A stretch of 64,000 nucleotides of DNA, taken from positions 3,534,001-3,598,000 of the forward strand of contig NZ_CP075171.1 in the NCBI RefSeq assembly GCF_021379005.1, written 5' to 3'. Positions within the stretch are counted from its first letter, which is position 1; every line of letters begins with the position of its first letter. This DNA is from Leptodesmis sichuanensis A121 (GTDB lineage Bacteria > Cyanobacteriota > Cyanobacteriia > Leptolyngbyales > Leptolyngbyaceae). A model generated the notes under the pieces. It was not told the origin of the DNA. It saw only the letters and a list, made by a program, of their open reading frames with translations, and ran no database searches. Shown here piece after piece: positions 1 through 9,995 of the stretch. The position numbers were made by a program, and so were the translations under genes.

Positions 1-2518
1 TCCGCTCGACTATTACCGAATCCTGGGTTTACCGATTCAGGCAACCAGTGAACAGTTGCGACAGGCTCACCGCGATCGCACGTTACAGTTGCCCCGACGA
101 GAATATTCAGAGGCGGCGATTTCGGCTCGCAAAAAACTGCTAGATCAGGCGTACGCGGCCCTGTCTGATCCTACCCAGCGGCAACAGTATGATGCCAGTT
201 TTCTAGCGAAGACCTATGACCTGCCATCGGCTTCATCTAATGTAGAAGCACCTGGCTTTAGGGTGGCAGGTTCAGTGCCGCTCTCTGAAAATGGGACGCT
301 GATCGATCCCCATACCCCCAGTATTGAAATTGATGAAGACCAGTTTATTGGTGCCCTGTTGATCCTGCAGGAATTAGGGGAATATGAGTTGGTCCTGAAA
401 CTGGGCCGTCCTTTTCTTACGGGTGGCAGTGCCAGCTTGCGGGATGGGCACTACGGAGATCCCAATATCGTCTTTTCGGATATTGTGCTGACTGTGGCTC
501 TCGCCTGTCTGGAACTGGGCCGGGAACAGTGGCAGCAAGGTCAGTACGAAAATGCAGCTGAAGCCCTCGAAACCGGACGGCAACTATTGCTGCGGGAAGG
601 GCTGTTTGTGGGGGTTCGGGGTGAAATTCAGTCTGATCTCTATCGGCTACGGCCCTACCGAATTTTGGAATTATTAGCCGCTTCAGAAGATCAGGTAGAA
701 GAACGGCAACGTGGGATGGATCTGCTGGAAGAAATGCTCAATGAACGGCAGGGCATTGATGGCACTGAAAGCGACCAGTCCGGGCTGAATGTGGATGATT
801 TCTTGCGGTTCATTCAGCAAATTCGGTCTTATCTGACGGCGGAAGAGCAACAACTCTTGTTTGAGCAGGAAGCGAATCGTCCTTCTGCTGTAGCTACCTA
901 TTTAGCGGTGTATGCCATTCTGGCAAGGGGCTTCGCCACTCGCCAACCAGAACTGGTGTATCGGGCAAAACAGTACCTGTCTCGATTAAGTGGGCAGGAT
1001 GTGCATCTGGAGCAGGCAGTTTGCTCCCTGCTGCTGGGCCAAACAGAGCAAGCCAGCCAGATGTTAGAGCAGAGCCAGGAACAGGACTCGATCTCATTTA
1101 TTCGCCACCACTCGCAAGATTCCCCTGATTTATTGCCGGGATTATGCCTATACACCGAGCGCTGGCTCCAGGATGAGGTATTTCCCCATTTCCGCGATTT
1201 ATCTCAATGTCGGGTATCCCTCAAGGACTATTTTGCCGATCGCCAGGTGCAGGCATTTTTAGAAACGTTGCCGGATGAGAGTGGGGTTGTCGAACGCGAT
1301 CCTCAATTCAGTTCCGTAGCTGGAATTCGGCATCCGGATGCAATGGCTGGTACTTTCGTCGAGCAGGAAGATAGGATGACAAATCATCAAAGGCCCATAG
1401 GCGCAACCCATGAAGCGAATTCCCAATGGGGGCAAGGATCCGATCGCGATTCCCTGATTGCGGCGGCTAGAGCCAGGATCGCCTCTCGTACCTCGGAAAA
1501 TGTGGTAGGAGCAGAGAACCGTTTTGTTGGGGGAGTGACGACCGCAGAACGAGTAACTCAGGACAATGTCGGACTGCAAGAAACTCCCCCTCCCAGATCT
1601 GAGCAACGGGTACGAACCAAAGGATCCCAGCCAGGTGAAGGGGGAGGAGAACGACCTGAAAGCAGACCCGTACAACACCGACCCGGCGGCGATCGTCCCG
1701 CTCGTCCTCGTCCTCCCGGAGGGAAACCACCCTGGTTGATGCCAGCATTGGCCATCCTCGGTGTCGTGTTGCTGGGGTTAATTCTGTCCTCGTTGGTGCG
1801 AGGTTTACAGCAATCAGCTAAAAAGGCGGCTCAAGATGCTGAAAAGCCTTTAGTTCAGTTGGATAAGCCCTTGCTAGAAAGCCCTCAGTTGGCGGCCAAT
1901 CCGGTAACGGCAGCAACTTTAGACAAAGAATCGGCTAAACAGATCCTCGACTCCTGGTTATCCACCAAAGCAAAAGCGATGGGGCCAAATCATGAAGTTG
2001 CTCTCCTGGATCAAATTCTGCTGGATCCAAAACTGGCGGAATGGAAGAGTGCCGCTGAGGAAGCGAAGCGAGATAACTGGTATCGCACCTACAAGCATGA
2101 TATCAAGATCGATTCGGTGGAACTCATATCCTCTGCTACAGGGCAGCCTGTCTCATCGTCTGTAACCAATGGGGATCAGGCAACCTCTGGAGAAACGTTA
2201 CCCCCGCCGACTGTGGGTGAATCTCTGGCGACTGATGCATCTCCCACCGAGTCCCCCAACGCTGGAGCCTCTCCTACTTCACCAGATACTGCTCCATCCC
2301 CATCTCCCAGTCCTACAGGGGCGATCGTTTCACCAGTTCCTACAACTTCTGCCTCTGAAGCGGATCAGGCGCGAGTGGTGGCCACTGTGACAGAAACCAC
2401 AGAAACCTTCCGTGATGGTCAGTCTGATGGCACGCCGCAGACGGAAAATCTGCGAGTTCAGTACACTCTGATTCGCAAAGATGGGAAGTGGTTTGTTCAA
2501 GACTGGCAGGTGCAATAG
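1..2518 (+). CDS. ftn2: Cell division protein Ftn2/ZipN (ARC6 homologue), 5' end outside window
   Basis: Membrane-anchored cytoplasmic factor that tethers and stabilises the FtsZ ring in cyanobacteria and is the ancestor of plastid ARC6. The reading frame is already open at base 2 (PLDYYRILGL...), so only the first few codons are missing; an internal TTG at 56 is not the start. An N-terminal degenerate J-like domain (no HPD visible) is followed by a long helical region, a low-complexity Gln/Arg/Pro-rich linker, one membrane segment (LMPALAILGVVLLGLIL) and a C-terminal ARC6-IMS-type domain ending YTLIRKDGKWFVQDWQVQ. The IMS domain is interrupted by about 70 Pro/Ser/Thr-rich residues (roughly 2140-2370 nt), which looks like a lineage-specific loop. 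It converges with the DUF72 gene, 14 bp away. Family assignment is confident; the loop function is unknown. Confidence 0.93.
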   Translation, partial: PLDYYRILGLPIQATSEQLRQAHRDRTLQLPRREYSEAAISARKKLLDQAYAALSDPTQRQQYDASFLAKTYDLPSASSNVEAPGFRVAGSVPLSENGTLIDPHTPSIEIDEDQFIGALLILQELGEYELVLKLGRPFLTGGSASLRDGHYGDPNIVFSDIVLTVALACLELGREQWQQGQYENAAEALETGRQLLLREGLFVGVRGEIQSDLYRLRPYRILELLAASEDQVEERQRGMDLLEEMLNERQGIDGTESDQSGLNVDDFLRFIQQIRSYLTAEEQQLLFEQEANRPSAVATYLAVYAILARGFATRQPELVYRAKQYLSRLSGQDVHLEQAVCSLLLGQTEQASQMLEQSQEQDSISFIRHHSQDSPDLLPGLCLYTERWLQDEVFPHFRDLSQCRVSLKDYFADRQVQAFLETLPDESGVVERDPQFSSVAGIRHPDAMAGTFVEQEDRMTNHQRPIGATHEANSQWGQGSDRDSLIAAARARIASRTSENVVGAENRFVGGVTTAERVTQDNVGLQETPPPRSEQRVRTKGSQPGEGGGERPESRPVQHRPGGDRPARPRPPGGKPPWLMPALAILGVVLLGLILSSLVRGLQQSAKKAAQDAEKPLVQLDKPLLESPQLAANPVTAATLDKESAKQILDSWLSTKAKAMGPNHEVALLDQILLDPKLAEWKSAAEEAKRDNWYRTYKHDIKIDSVELISSATGQPVSSSVTNGDQATSGETLPPPTVGESLATDASPTESPNAGASPTSPDTAPSPSPSPTGAIVSPVPTTSASEADQARVVATVTETTETFRDGQSDGTPQTENLRVQYTLIRKDGKWFVQDWQVQ

Positions 2519-2532
2519 GCTGTAAAGCCATG

Positions 2533-3387
2533 TCAAAGTAAGTTCAGTTGCACCGGGAACGAATCCAACCCGTCCCAGGGTAAGGGTGGAATGGGAAGCT
2601 GGTGCTGCTGGAATAGATGCTGAACAAAACGCAGATTTGTGGGCGATCGCCCTTCGAGCGGGCAATGTACAAAGAAGTAGATCCGGGTTCCTTGCTGGAG
2701 CCATTGGCTGATGTGCGGAACCCAGTCCTGCAAAAATCGCTGATTCACATCTCGATCGGGATGACTGATGTAGCGAACTAAGCTGAAGGGAGCCGTAACA
2801 CTGAACTGAAGTGGTAGTTTTGGCTTCTTGCGTTCTGAATGCAGTTGGGGATGACCTGGAACGTCATAAATTGGGCGAGTGTCCAGCAGAACGCGGCCAA
2901 TTCCTAATTCCTGCAATAACTCTGTCAACCGAGCAGAATAGCGGGGAGTGAACCAATCTGGATGACGCAGTTCAACGGCAAACTCCGCAGCTATTCTGGG
3001 CAGAGCTGTTAAAAAAGCCGCTAAATCGGTCAGGTTGGCAGGGCCGTAAGCCGGTGGTAATTGAGCAAACACTGGCCCCAGACGATCGCCCAGTCCCTGC
3101 ATTCGGTCCAGAAACCTCAGAGCCTCTTCCAGGTGAGGATACAAAAGCCCTGCATGGGTAATGGTTCGAGGGAGTTTGGGACAGAATTGAAAACCAATGG
3201 GAGTTTCTGCCGCCCAACGAGCCACCGTTGCCTGATCAGGAACTGAATAAAATGTGGTATTTCCCTCAACAGTAGTTAATCGCTGGCCATAAAGCCGTAG
3301 AAATTCCGACGCACGGCTGCCCGGAGGAAACAAGTCTCCTACCCATTCCTTGTATCCCCACAATGCACAACCAATCAAAAAGGACAT
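2533..3387 (-). CDS. DUF72 family protein (YecE-like)
   Basis: 284 residues beginning MSFLIGCALWGYKEWVGD with the DUF72 signatures: the early GCALWGY motif, the VEGNTTFYSVP segment and a central ELRHPDWF motif. DUF72 proteins fold as TIM-like barrels related to xylose-isomerase-like enzymes, but no reaction is established, so I give none. It lies 36 bp downstream of ispE on the same strand and is probably co-transcribed with it. Length matches the family. The ATG at 3387 directly begins the conserved sequence. Confidence 0.9.
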   Translation of the reverse strand: MSFLIGCALWGYKEWVGDLFPPGSRASEFLRLYGQRLTTVEGNTTFYSVPDQATVARWAAETPIGFQFCPKLPRTITHAGLLYPHLEEALRFLDRMQGLGDRLGPVFAQLPPAYGPANLTDLAAFLTALPRIAAEFAVELRHPDWFTPRYSARLTELLQELGIGRVLLDTRPIYDVPGHPQLHSERKKPKLPLQFSVTAPFSLVRYISHPDRDVNQRFLQDWVPHISQWLQQGTRIYFFVHCPLEGRSPTNLRFVQHLFQQHQLPIPPLPWDGLDSFPVQLNLL

Positions 3388-3423
3388 GACTCTGGCTTGA
3401 GAATAGCTAATCTAACGCTGTTC

Positions 3424-4371
3424 CTACGGCTTCGCAACTTGAATTCCTGCAGGAATAAACTTTGCTGTCCATAGTTCAAGATCGGGATCGGGAATAGTGG
3501 CTCGGACTTGGGTCAGCAATTGTTGGGCCTGTTCCTGAGATATGACCAGAGCAAATACGGTTGGCCCAGATCCGGACATGAGAGTTCCTAAAGTTCCGAA
3601 TCGCTGAAATACTTGCCTTAAATTGGCTACTTGGGGATATTCGGGCAGCACCACCTTTTCCAGGTCGTTATGCAACAGCTTACCAATCTGGGCTTCATCC
3701 CGATGAGCGATCGCATGAATCATGGGGCCAGAGTGGACTTGCTGACGACGGCATTCCAGATCCCCCGGTTGGCACAAATAGGAAGCCCCAAACTGTTGGC
3801 GGTAAGTCTTGTAGGCCCAGGGCGTGGATACAGAGAGGCTGCGATATTTCGCTAAAACCAGATGCATATTTTCCAGGTCGGGTAATCCATCTAGCTTTTC
3901 ACCCCGGCCAGTGGCTAGAGCTGTTCCACCCACGATACAAAATGGCACATCCGAACCTAATAAAGCCCCCAGTTCTTGAATTTCCATCTGAGTTAAGCCG
4001 AGTTCCCAGATCATATCCAGTCCCACCAGAACCGCTGCCGCATTCGTTGATCCTCCAGCCAGTCCTGCTCCTACGGGAATCTGTTTATCAATAGTGATAT
4101 CAACCGCTCCATAGCGAGCAAACGCCTCTGGAAATTGCTGACTCATCAGTTCTGCGGCGCGATAGGCCAGATTACTCTGGTCGGCAGGCACCTGCTCATG
4201 ATCGCAATGCACGCGAAACTGATCCGTGCCATTCGCCCGCAATTCAATGCGATCGGCCAGATCAATACTTTGCATAACCATGACCAATTCGTGATAGCCA
4301 TCAGGCCGATCGCCCAGAATTTCCAGATATAAATTAATTTTGGCAGGCGCAAGTAAGGAGTAAGAACGCAT
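3424..4371 (-). CDS. ispE: 4-diphosphocytidyl-2-C-methyl-D-erythritol kinase
   Basis: GHMP-family kinase of the MEP isoprenoid pathway; phosphorylates CDP-methylerythritol at the 2-hydroxyl. It feeds carotenoid, phytol and quinone synthesis. The N-terminal APAKINLYLEILGDRPDGYHE motif and the ATP-binding loop PVGAGLAGGSTNAAAVL are both present, as is the C-terminal SGSGPTVFAL motif. Length (315 aa) is normal. It is separated from upstream rsmA by 300 bp holding two hairpin repeats, so rsmA and ispE may be loosely coupled or separately transcribed. Confidence 0.97.
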   Translation of the reverse strand: MRSYSLLAPAKINLYLEILGDRPDGYHELVMVMQSIDLADRIELRANGTDQFRVHCDHEQVPADQSNLAYRAAELMSQQFPEAFARYGAVDITIDKQIPVGAGLAGGSTNAAAVLVGLDMIWELGLTQMEIQELGALLGSDVPFCIVGGTALATGRGEKLDGLPDLENMHLVLAKYRSLSVSTPWAYKTYRQQFGASYLCQPGDLECRRQQVHSGPMIHAIAHRDEAQIGKLLHNDLEKVVLPEYPQVANLRQVFQRFGTLGTLMSGSGPTVFALVISQEQAQQLLTQVRATIPDPDLELWTAKFIPAGIQVAKP

Positions 4372-4435
4372 GGAGGTAAAGTTTTGAGTTTTAAGTTCTA
4401 AGTTTTGAGTTAAATAAAGCTTTTTATATGGAATT

Positions 4436-4510
4436 CTAAACCGTGTCCCAGCCCAGAACCATAGTTTTTCCTATGGGAAAACGACCGTTCTCTAGCTGGA
4501 CTTGGTTTAA
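4436..4510. repeat. 75-bp dispersed hairpin repeat, copy 1
   Basis: Inverted ends (TTCTAAACC... and ...GGACTTGGTTTAA) flank an inner dyad around GGGAAAACGACCGTTCTC. This is the most diverged copy. It sits in the ispE-rsmA spacer, which is otherwise made of AAGTTTTGAGTT-type AT-rich short repeats. Confidence 0.75.
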
Positions 4511-4580
4511 GTTCTAAGTTAGATAAAGAAAGTCCCTATATAGCTTTTAAGTTTAACTTAAACTAAACGTTTTTTATAAC

Positions 4581-4655
4581 TTAAACCTTGTCCAAGTCCA
4601 GAACCGTAGTTTCTCTGATCGGAGAACGACCGTTCTCTAGCTAGACTTGGTTTAA
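4581..4655. repeat. 75-bp dispersed hairpin repeat, copy 2
   Basis: Begins TTAAACCTTGTCCAAGTCCAG and ends CTAGACTTGGTTTAA, so the outer arms pair over about 20 bp. The inner arms GGAGAACG/CGTTCTC form a second stem. Only 70 bp separate it from copy 1, in the same orientation. Confidence 0.8.
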
Positions 4656-4672
4656 AACTCAAAACTTAAAAC

Positions 4673-5500
4673 TCAAAACTGATTACTCAACTCCACCCAT
4701 TGTTTAACACTTAAGTCTTCTGCCCGCACCTGGGGATTAATTCCCTGGGTTTCTAACAGTTGGATGAGGTGGTCGCGATCGATGAGACTTTGCAAATTAT
4801 TTCTCAGCATTTTGCGTTTGCTGCTAAAGCCGAGTTTAATTAATTGCTCTAAGCGGCGTGGATCGGTGGCGGTCAATTCAAAGGGACGGGGACGCAAACG
4901 GACAACAGCGGAATCCACTTTGGGTGGCGGTTGAAAGGCTTGGGCGGGAACGTCACAAATGAATTCGCACTCCGCGAGATATTGAATTCGAATGGAGAGT
5001 GCTCCAGCATGACTGGAACCCGGTTTGGCCACCAGCCGCAGGGCGACTTCTTTTTGTACCAGTAACACAATCAGATCAAAGGGGGTTTCTGCCGGATGCG
5101 CGATCGTTCCCAATAATTTCTCCAGGATTGGGCCAGTAATGTTATAGGGAATATTGGCCACCACTTTATTGGGATTTTGAAAGTTAGGAAAGGGAGCGAG
5201 AAGTTCAGATAAATCTAATGTTAAAAAGTCCCCTTGTAATAATAGAAAATTTTCGTTTTTCCCTAATTTTTTTGTCAGAGATACGCACAAATCACGATCG
5301 ATTTCTACTGCAACCACGGCATCCGCCTGAGTCAACAATTGGCGGGTTAATATCCCTGTTCCGGGGCCAATCTCTAACACGCGATCGCCGGGTATACCAT
5401 CAACATCTGTTTTTTGCAATTGAGCCGCCGCCAGAATTTTACTGAGCGCTTTTTCGCTGCGGAGCCAATGCTGAGCAAATTGTTTTCTGGGTTGGGGCAC
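4673..5500 (-). CDS. rsmA: 16S rRNA (adenine1518/1519-N6)-dimethyltransferase
   Basis: KsgA/Dim1 family; dimethylates two adjacent adenines in helix 45 of 16S rRNA during small-subunit maturation. The sequence shows the SAM-binding motif VLEIGPGTGILTRQLL, the acidic VAVEID strand end and the catalytic NIPYNITGPI motif (the N-I-P-Y form usual in KsgA is NLPYN/NIPYN). Length 275 aa is typical. It begins five bases after the end of purM on the same strand, so a purM-rsmA transcript is likely. Confidence 0.97.
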   Translation of the reverse strand: MPQPRKQFAQHWLRSEKALSKILAAAQLQKTDVDGIPGDRVLEIGPGTGILTRQLLTQADAVVAVEIDRDLCVSLTKKLGKNENFLLLQGDFLTLDLSELLAPFPNFQNPNKVVANIPYNITGPILEKLLGTIAHPAETPFDLIVLLVQKEVALRLVAKPGSSHAGALSIRIQYLAECEFICDVPAQAFQPPPKVDSAVVRLRPRPFELTATDPRRLEQLIKLGFSSKRKMLRNNLQSLIDRDHLIQLLETQGINPQVRAEDLSVKQWVELSNQF

Positions 5501-5504
5501 AGTG

Positions 5505-6530
5505 TTACTCCGGCAATCCGATTAACTCACCTGAACCCGTCACTACTTCTCCGATCGCCCAGGCGGAAATTCCTAGAGAAGTAAATCCTTGAATAGCCGA
5601 TTGAGCCTGGTCTGGAGGCACCAGCACCACAAATCCGATCCCCATGTTGAAGGTGTTAAACATACCAGTGTTACTGACTCCGCCCTCAGCCTGGATCCAG
5701 TGAAACACGGGAGGAATGGCCCAGGAAGCGGGGTCAATTTTCACAGCCTGCCCACTGCCCAGACAACGGGGCAGGTTCTCTGGTAAGCCACCTCCGGTAA
5801 TATGGGCCATGCCATGAATCATCAAACCCGCCCGCCGAGCTGTTAGCACTGGGTTGACGTAGATCTGGGTGGGGGTCAGCAGAACTTCTCCCAGGGGTTG
5901 ATCCAGGAGAGGGGGTTGATCGCGGAGGGAGCAATTGCGATCGCTCAAAATCTTTCGCACCAGACTGAAGCCGTTGCTGTGAACTCCCTGACTGGCCAGT
6001 CCGATCGCCACATCACCGATCTGCACTTGAGAGCCGTCTAAGACCTGGCTTTTTTCGACAATTCCCACACAGAACCCAGCCAGATCATATTCTCCGGCTT
6101 GATAAAAACCGGGCATTTCGGCAGTTTCCCCACCCAGTAGGGCACATCCCGCCAACCGACAGCCGGTGGCGATCCCAGCCACTACATCTGCCAGTTGCGC
6201 GGGTTCCAGATGTCCGGTTGCCAGGTAATCCAGAAAGAATAACGGCTCGGCTCCGCAGGTCAGCACATCATTCACGCACATCGCGACCAGATCGATCCCC
6301 ACCGTATCGTGACGATTCAGGGTATGAGCGAGTTTGAGTTTGGTGCCCACGCCATCGGTGCCAGAAACCAGCACAGGTTCTTGATAGCCGGATGGCAACT
6401 GGAATAATCCACTGAAGCCACCCAGATTTCCCAAAACTTCTGGCCGACGGGTACTTTCCACTGAGCTGCGGATCCGCTCCACAAAGGCTCTACCCGCTGC
6501 TACATCAACTCCTGCGTCTCGATATTCCAT
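5505..6530 (-). CDS. purM: Phosphoribosylformylglycinamidine cyclo-ligase (AIR synthetase)
   Basis: ATP-dependent ring closure of FGAM to AIR, fifth step of purine synthesis. Recognisable motifs are [13 protein letters not shown] at the N terminus, [13 protein letters not shown], the [21 protein letters not shown]-type segment, GGETAEMPG and [13 protein letters not shown]. 341 aa is normal. It is the first gene of the minus-strand group purM-rsmA and is divergent from rlpA across 412 bp. Confidence 0.97.
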   Translation of the reverse strand: MEYRDAGVDVAAGRAFVERIRSSVESTRRPEVLGNLGGFSGLFQLPSGYQEPVLVSGTDGVGTKLKLAHTLNRHDTVGIDLVAMCVNDVLTCGAEPLFFLDYLATGHLEPAQLADVVAGIATGCRLAGCALLGGETAEMPGFYQAGEYDLAGFCVGIVEKSQVLDGSQVQIGDVAIGLASQGVHSNGFSLVRKILSDRNCSLRDQPPLLDQPLGEVLLTPTQIYVNPVLTARRAGLMIHGMAHITGGGLPENLPRCLGSGQAVKIDPASWAIPPVFHWIQAEGGVSNTGMFNTFNMGIGFVVLVPPDQAQSAIQGFTSLGISAWAIGEVVTGSGELIGLPE

Positions 6531-6699
6531 GCTTCAGTGCTTTTAGCGCGATCGCCGGATGCCATTGTACCCTGTCTGCACGAGACTACCCAAATCCCAG
6601 ACTACCGAAGTGATTTTTGCATCATCACAATGCCGATCTGGCACTGAAATTATGTAAAGTTTTGTTAAGTTTTAGGTTGACCTATTTAGAAAGAAAAAA

Positions 6700-6942
6700 G
6701 GCTTGATCCCTGATTCTGTAAAGATTTCGACATATTGAGACGAGAGGAGCATTTTGTGATTTCTCTTCCCAAGTCGGGATATCCCTGATCCCCAACACAA
6801 AAACTTCATGCTAGTCTGTTGCAGTTTCTGGATTATGGAGTGAACACGGAACGAGTACGGGTTACGTCACGAGCCAGCGGGCAAGTCTATAGGGCTTGCA
6901 GCACTCGAACCCCTATTGAAGTGCTTCTCATCGCAATACCTT
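6700..6942 (+). promoter_or_regulatory. Long structured 5' leader of rlpA, possible riboswitch
   Basis: The 412-bp purM-rlpA divergent gap has no gene. Its rlpA-proximal part can form several nested stems: GCAAG/CTTGC around 6883-6899, ATAGGG/CCCCTAT closing 6890-6916, and GCACT/AGTGC around 6900-6924. In cyanobacteria and other bacteria, cell-wall hydrolase genes including rlpA can be preceded by the ydaO/yuaA c-di-AMP riboswitch; I cannot match that consensus base by base here, so the call is only that a structured leader is likely. Confidence 0.3.
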
Positions 6943-8178
6943 ATGAACCATAAAATTTTCAGCAGTTTGACTGCCTCTCTGTTGATTACCACTCTGGGTG
7001 TGCTACCAAGTTACGCAAATCCCGCAAAGTCTGATAATCAAGGAGTAGATACCAGTTCCAAGCCAGTTGACTCAAACGCTGACCCAATCTCAGGGAAGGC
7101 CGCGGCGAACATTCCTACTGGGGATGCGATCGCCAGAGTTGATCAACCCTCGACTGAAGCCGTCAAAATTGGTGAGCAAAAGTCTGAAGAGCAAAAACCT
7201 GGCAGTCTTCCCAACCGGCAGCCGGTTTCTTCAAGTTCGGTGATTGCTAAAGTCCAGTCTCTTTCACTGGCTGGCCGCAAAAGTGCAATCCTGTATGTCC
7301 GCAATCTTCCAGTCCTCACCTTCACAGGATCAACGGCAGCCACTTCTGGCAACGTGAAGGTAGGAGTTCAAACTCAGGCTTCTCCAGACCAACCCGATTT
7401 CCGGGATAAATCCTTAGGGTTGAGCAAGTCCCCAGAAACACCCTCCATTCACTCCCTCCTAAGTTTTTCTCAAAGTTTTACGTCTCATCCAGATTCACTC
7501 TCCATTACCACACTGGATACAGAGTCTGCTCAAGCTGATCCCGTCTGGCGAGCTACCGTACTGGCAGCCAGAATTAACCAACTGTACCGAGATGGTGTCG
7601 ATGCCAAAAAAATTACGGTGCGTTGGGATGATCAACAGAAATCAGGGGCAGGCGATCGCTTTGTAATTCAAGCCAATCAACTGCCACTTGCAACTATCGA
7701 TCGCAACACCACTGCCACCAACAGCAATCGCAACCTGGAGCAAGATGCATTGTGGGTGGCCAACCGTCTGCGCCGACTCCTGGGCAATGCGGAACCGTTG
7801 CAAGCTGTTGCAGGTCGCCCAGCCTGGGGAGGCCAGGGTATTTCCCTGGGGCCGATTCGCCTTCGCTTAGAAGGGTTTGCTTCCTGGTATGGCCCTGGTT
7901 TCCATGGCAACCCTAGTGCTAGTGGCGAACGATTTAATCAATACGCTCTGACAGCAGCCCACCGAACCTTACCGTTTGGTACCCGCGTGTTGGTGACGAA
8001 TCTGGATAATGGGCAGTCTGTTGTGGTGCGGATTAACGATCGTGGCCCCTTCCACGGCAACCGCATCATTGACCTGTCAACGGGAGCCGCCCGTGTGCTG
8101 GGTCTAGTGCAATCGGGTGTGGCCCGAGTTCGTCTGGAAGTGATGGCTCCCAACAATGTTGCCACAACCAATCAGTAA
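6943..8178 (+). CDS. rlpA: RlpA-like septal/cell-wall lytic transglycosylase-type protein
   Basis: Secreted double-psi beta-barrel (RlpA/DPBB) protein; characterised relatives cut denuded glycan strands at the septum. The ATG at 6943 is chosen over an upstream TTG at 6916 because it gives a standard signal peptide ([25 protein letters not shown]). The middle ~270 residues are low-complexity and unassigned. The C terminus holds the conserved [29 protein letters not shown] and [18 protein letters not shown] motifs, including the catalytic-type Asp of NDRGPF. There is no SPOR domain. Catalysis is inferred from family membership. Confidence 0.88.
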   Translation: MNHKIFSSLTASLLITTLGVLPSYANPAKSDNQGVDTSSKPVDSNADPISGKAAANIPTGDAIARVDQPSTEAVKIGEQKSEEQKPGSLPNRQPVSSSSVIAKVQSLSLAGRKSAILYVRNLPVLTFTGSTAATSGNVKVGVQTQASPDQPDFRDKSLGLSKSPETPSIHSLLSFSQSFTSHPDSLSITTLDTESAQADPVWRATVLAARINQLYRDGVDAKKITVRWDDQQKSGAGDRFVIQANQLPLATIDRNTTATNSNRNLEQDALWVANRLRRLLGNAEPLQAVAGRPAWGGQGISLGPIRLRLEGFASWYGPGFHGNPSASGERFNQYALTAAHRTLPFGTRVLVTNLDNGQSVVVRINDRGPFHGNRIIDLSTGAARVLGLVQSGVARVRLEVMAPNNVATTNQ

Positions 8179-8383
8179 TTAGACCATCAACCGCGTGACC
8201 CAGACGTTAGCCATAGCGTCTCTGCTCGTCAGTTGCAAGACAATCCAGAAATATGCCTTGTTCAGAACTGTATCTTTCTAATGTAGAAAATTCAGTCTTC
8301 TAACTGAACCTGGTTAACAGCCAGAAGTGAGCATGAACAGCCACTTTTGGCTTTTCAGTTTTCAAGGTACGACCTGGTTAAAT

Positions 8384-8458
8384 TTAAACCTTGCCCAAGT
8401 CTAGAACTGCAGTTTTTCTGATCAGAAAACGACTGTTCTTTAGCTGGACTTGGTTTAA
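8384..8458. repeat. 75-bp dispersed hairpin repeat, copy 3
   Basis: TTAAACCTTGCCCAAGTCTAG ... GCTGGACTTGGTTTAA with an inner GATCAGAAAACGACTGTTCTT dyad; same length and order of arms as the other copies. It lies in the 560-bp rlpA-methyltransferase gap, which is a convergent spacer with no gene I can support. Confidence 0.8.
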
Positions 8459-8497
8459 GACGTGGGCGAGATCAGTAAGTTCCCAGAATCTAATGCG

Positions 8498-8631
8498 ATT
8501 TTGGATTTTCGATTTTGGATTGGATAGAACAATTAGCTGGTCTTCCATGAATGTGGACAAAGCAAGCAGTGAAGCTGTTATCCAATGTAGGTTTGATAGG
8601 CCAAAATCCAGGATTGCCAATCCCAAATTGG
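8498..8631. repeat. Inverted heptamer-repeat arms (ATTTTGG-type)
   Basis: Arm 8498-8522 (repeated ATTTTGGATTTTCGATTTTGG) is complementary in large part to 8601-8631 (CCAAAATCC...CCAAATTGG). The pair can fold into a long stem in the convergent spacer and may help end transcription from both sides. Confidence 0.5.
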
Positions 8632-8739
8632 CTAAATCAGTAGGATTACTGAAAGGTGTCTACAGAGTAACAAGGGAGACAGGACACTATGCCACAGACT
8701 GTACAGTTCAGAAACTGTCCCTATTGAATAGACAGACTG

Positions 8740-9969
8740 CTACAGCCTTTCTCCGGCCAACCCCTGGAGCAGTTGATCGGTGGGTACACCTTTGCTCTGG
8801 ATCAGAACGCCAAAGTTCCCCAATCCCGTGGGATCTACTAAGCGCTGCAAAGCATCCCGCCGAAACAGAATGTCCTGGATGGTTTTGGCATCTGTAGCGG
8901 TGGATTGACTGAGAGCGGCAATCCGATCTCCCAACCCCAAAGCCATGAGAAATAATCCCTGTTTGGTAAAGCCGAGTGTATCTAGACCCCATCGCTCCCC
9001 CTGTTTTTGCAAGGCGGTGAAATCCACATGGGCTGTAATATCCTGCTGACCCACGTAACGATAGGGATCGGAGTGATGGCGATGCTGGTAGTAACACTGC
9101 AGGGTACCCTGGCTGCGAACCGGATTGTAATAGCGATCGCTGGAATACCCGTAATCGATCGTCAGCACATATCCCCGTTGCAATCGGCTGGCCACTGCCG
9201 CCATCCACTCCAGAGCCGCCAGATTCACTTCCGTCTGGTAGTGATCGGGATAGCGGGGAGCCGTCAGGTCAATACCAAGCTGCTTAAAATACTCAGCCAG
9301 TTGAGGAGTAGACAGTTCACCGCTCACTTCAGTAAAGGGACGATCGGCCACAGCAGGTTCAGCCAAAGTGACATACACTTCCTGCAACCGCCCCGATTCC
9401 ACGATCACTTGATGAACTGGCAAAGCATCCACTAACTCATTGGAGAGGAAACAGCCTGTTATCGACTCTGGCGCGATCGCAGACAAATCACCCCACTGAA
9501 TCTGGACACCCCGTTGCTGCAAAGGCTTTAACTGGTGTTGCTGTTCTGCAATCAGAGCTGGTGCCCGTTCCACAATTCGGTAATCCAGCCCTTTAAATAG
9601 ATCAGGAGCGTGATGGGCCAGGTAATTCAGGATGTCACTTGCTAATAATCCCTGTCCTGCCCCCATTTCCACTACGGTAAAGGGGCGGGGTCGCTCCAAA
9701 AGTTGCCACATCTGCAGGAGTTGCTCGGCGATTAATTCTCCAAACTCTGACCCCAGGTGGGGAGAGGTGAAAAAGTCACCCTGAGCGCCAATTTTGCTGG
9801 GAGCGGTGGCGTAATACCCATATTGCGGATGGTATAGGGCCAACTCCATATATTCGGCAAAGGATATGCGATCGCAAAAGCTCTCGCGGATCCGTTGAGA
9901 AATCAGATTAACGAGAGCTTTACAATTACCGTGTTCGTCTAGTTGCAACACCACACTCCGCAGACACAC
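8740..9969 (-). CDS. SAM-dependent methyltransferase, MidA/NDUFAF7 family
   Basis: 409 residues with the COG1565/DUF185 signatures: ISFAEYMELALYHPQYGYYA near the N terminus, the gate motif GDFFTSPHLGSEFGELIAEQ, SAM-loop VVEMGAGQGLLASDIL and the SNELVDALPVH motif. Mitochondrial members methylate an arginine of a complex I subunit; the cyanobacterial substrate is unknown, though NDH-1 would be the natural guess. The start is a GTG at 9969; a slightly later start cannot be excluded because conserved sequence begins about 35 residues in. Confidence 0.88.
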   Translation of the reverse strand: MCLRSVVLQLDEHGNCKALVNLISQRIRESFCDRISFAEYMELALYHPQYGYYATAPSKIGAQGDFFTSPHLGSEFGELIAEQLLQMWQLLERPRPFTVVEMGAGQGLLASDILNYLAHHAPDLFKGLDYRIVERAPALIAEQQHQLKPLQQRGVQIQWGDLSAIAPESITGCFLSNELVDALPVHQVIVESGRLQEVYVTLAEPAVADRPFTEVSGELSTPQLAEYFKQLGIDLTAPRYPDHYQTEVNLAALEWMAAVASRLQRGYVLTIDYGYSSDRYYNPVRSQGTLQCYYQHRHHSDPYRYVGQQDITAHVDFTALQKQGERWGLDTLGFTKQGLFLMALGLGDRIAALSQSTATDAKTIQDILFRRDALQRLVDPTGLGNFGVLIQSKGVPTDQLLQGLAGERL

Positions 9970-9995
9970 ACTGTTTTTTCGACATCACCTTGACA

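Noticed and set aside
8391-8897. A 168-residue frame across the rlpA-methyltransferase spacer
   Set aside because: It reads through a hairpin repeat, heptamer repeats and the end of the opposite gene; no coding character.
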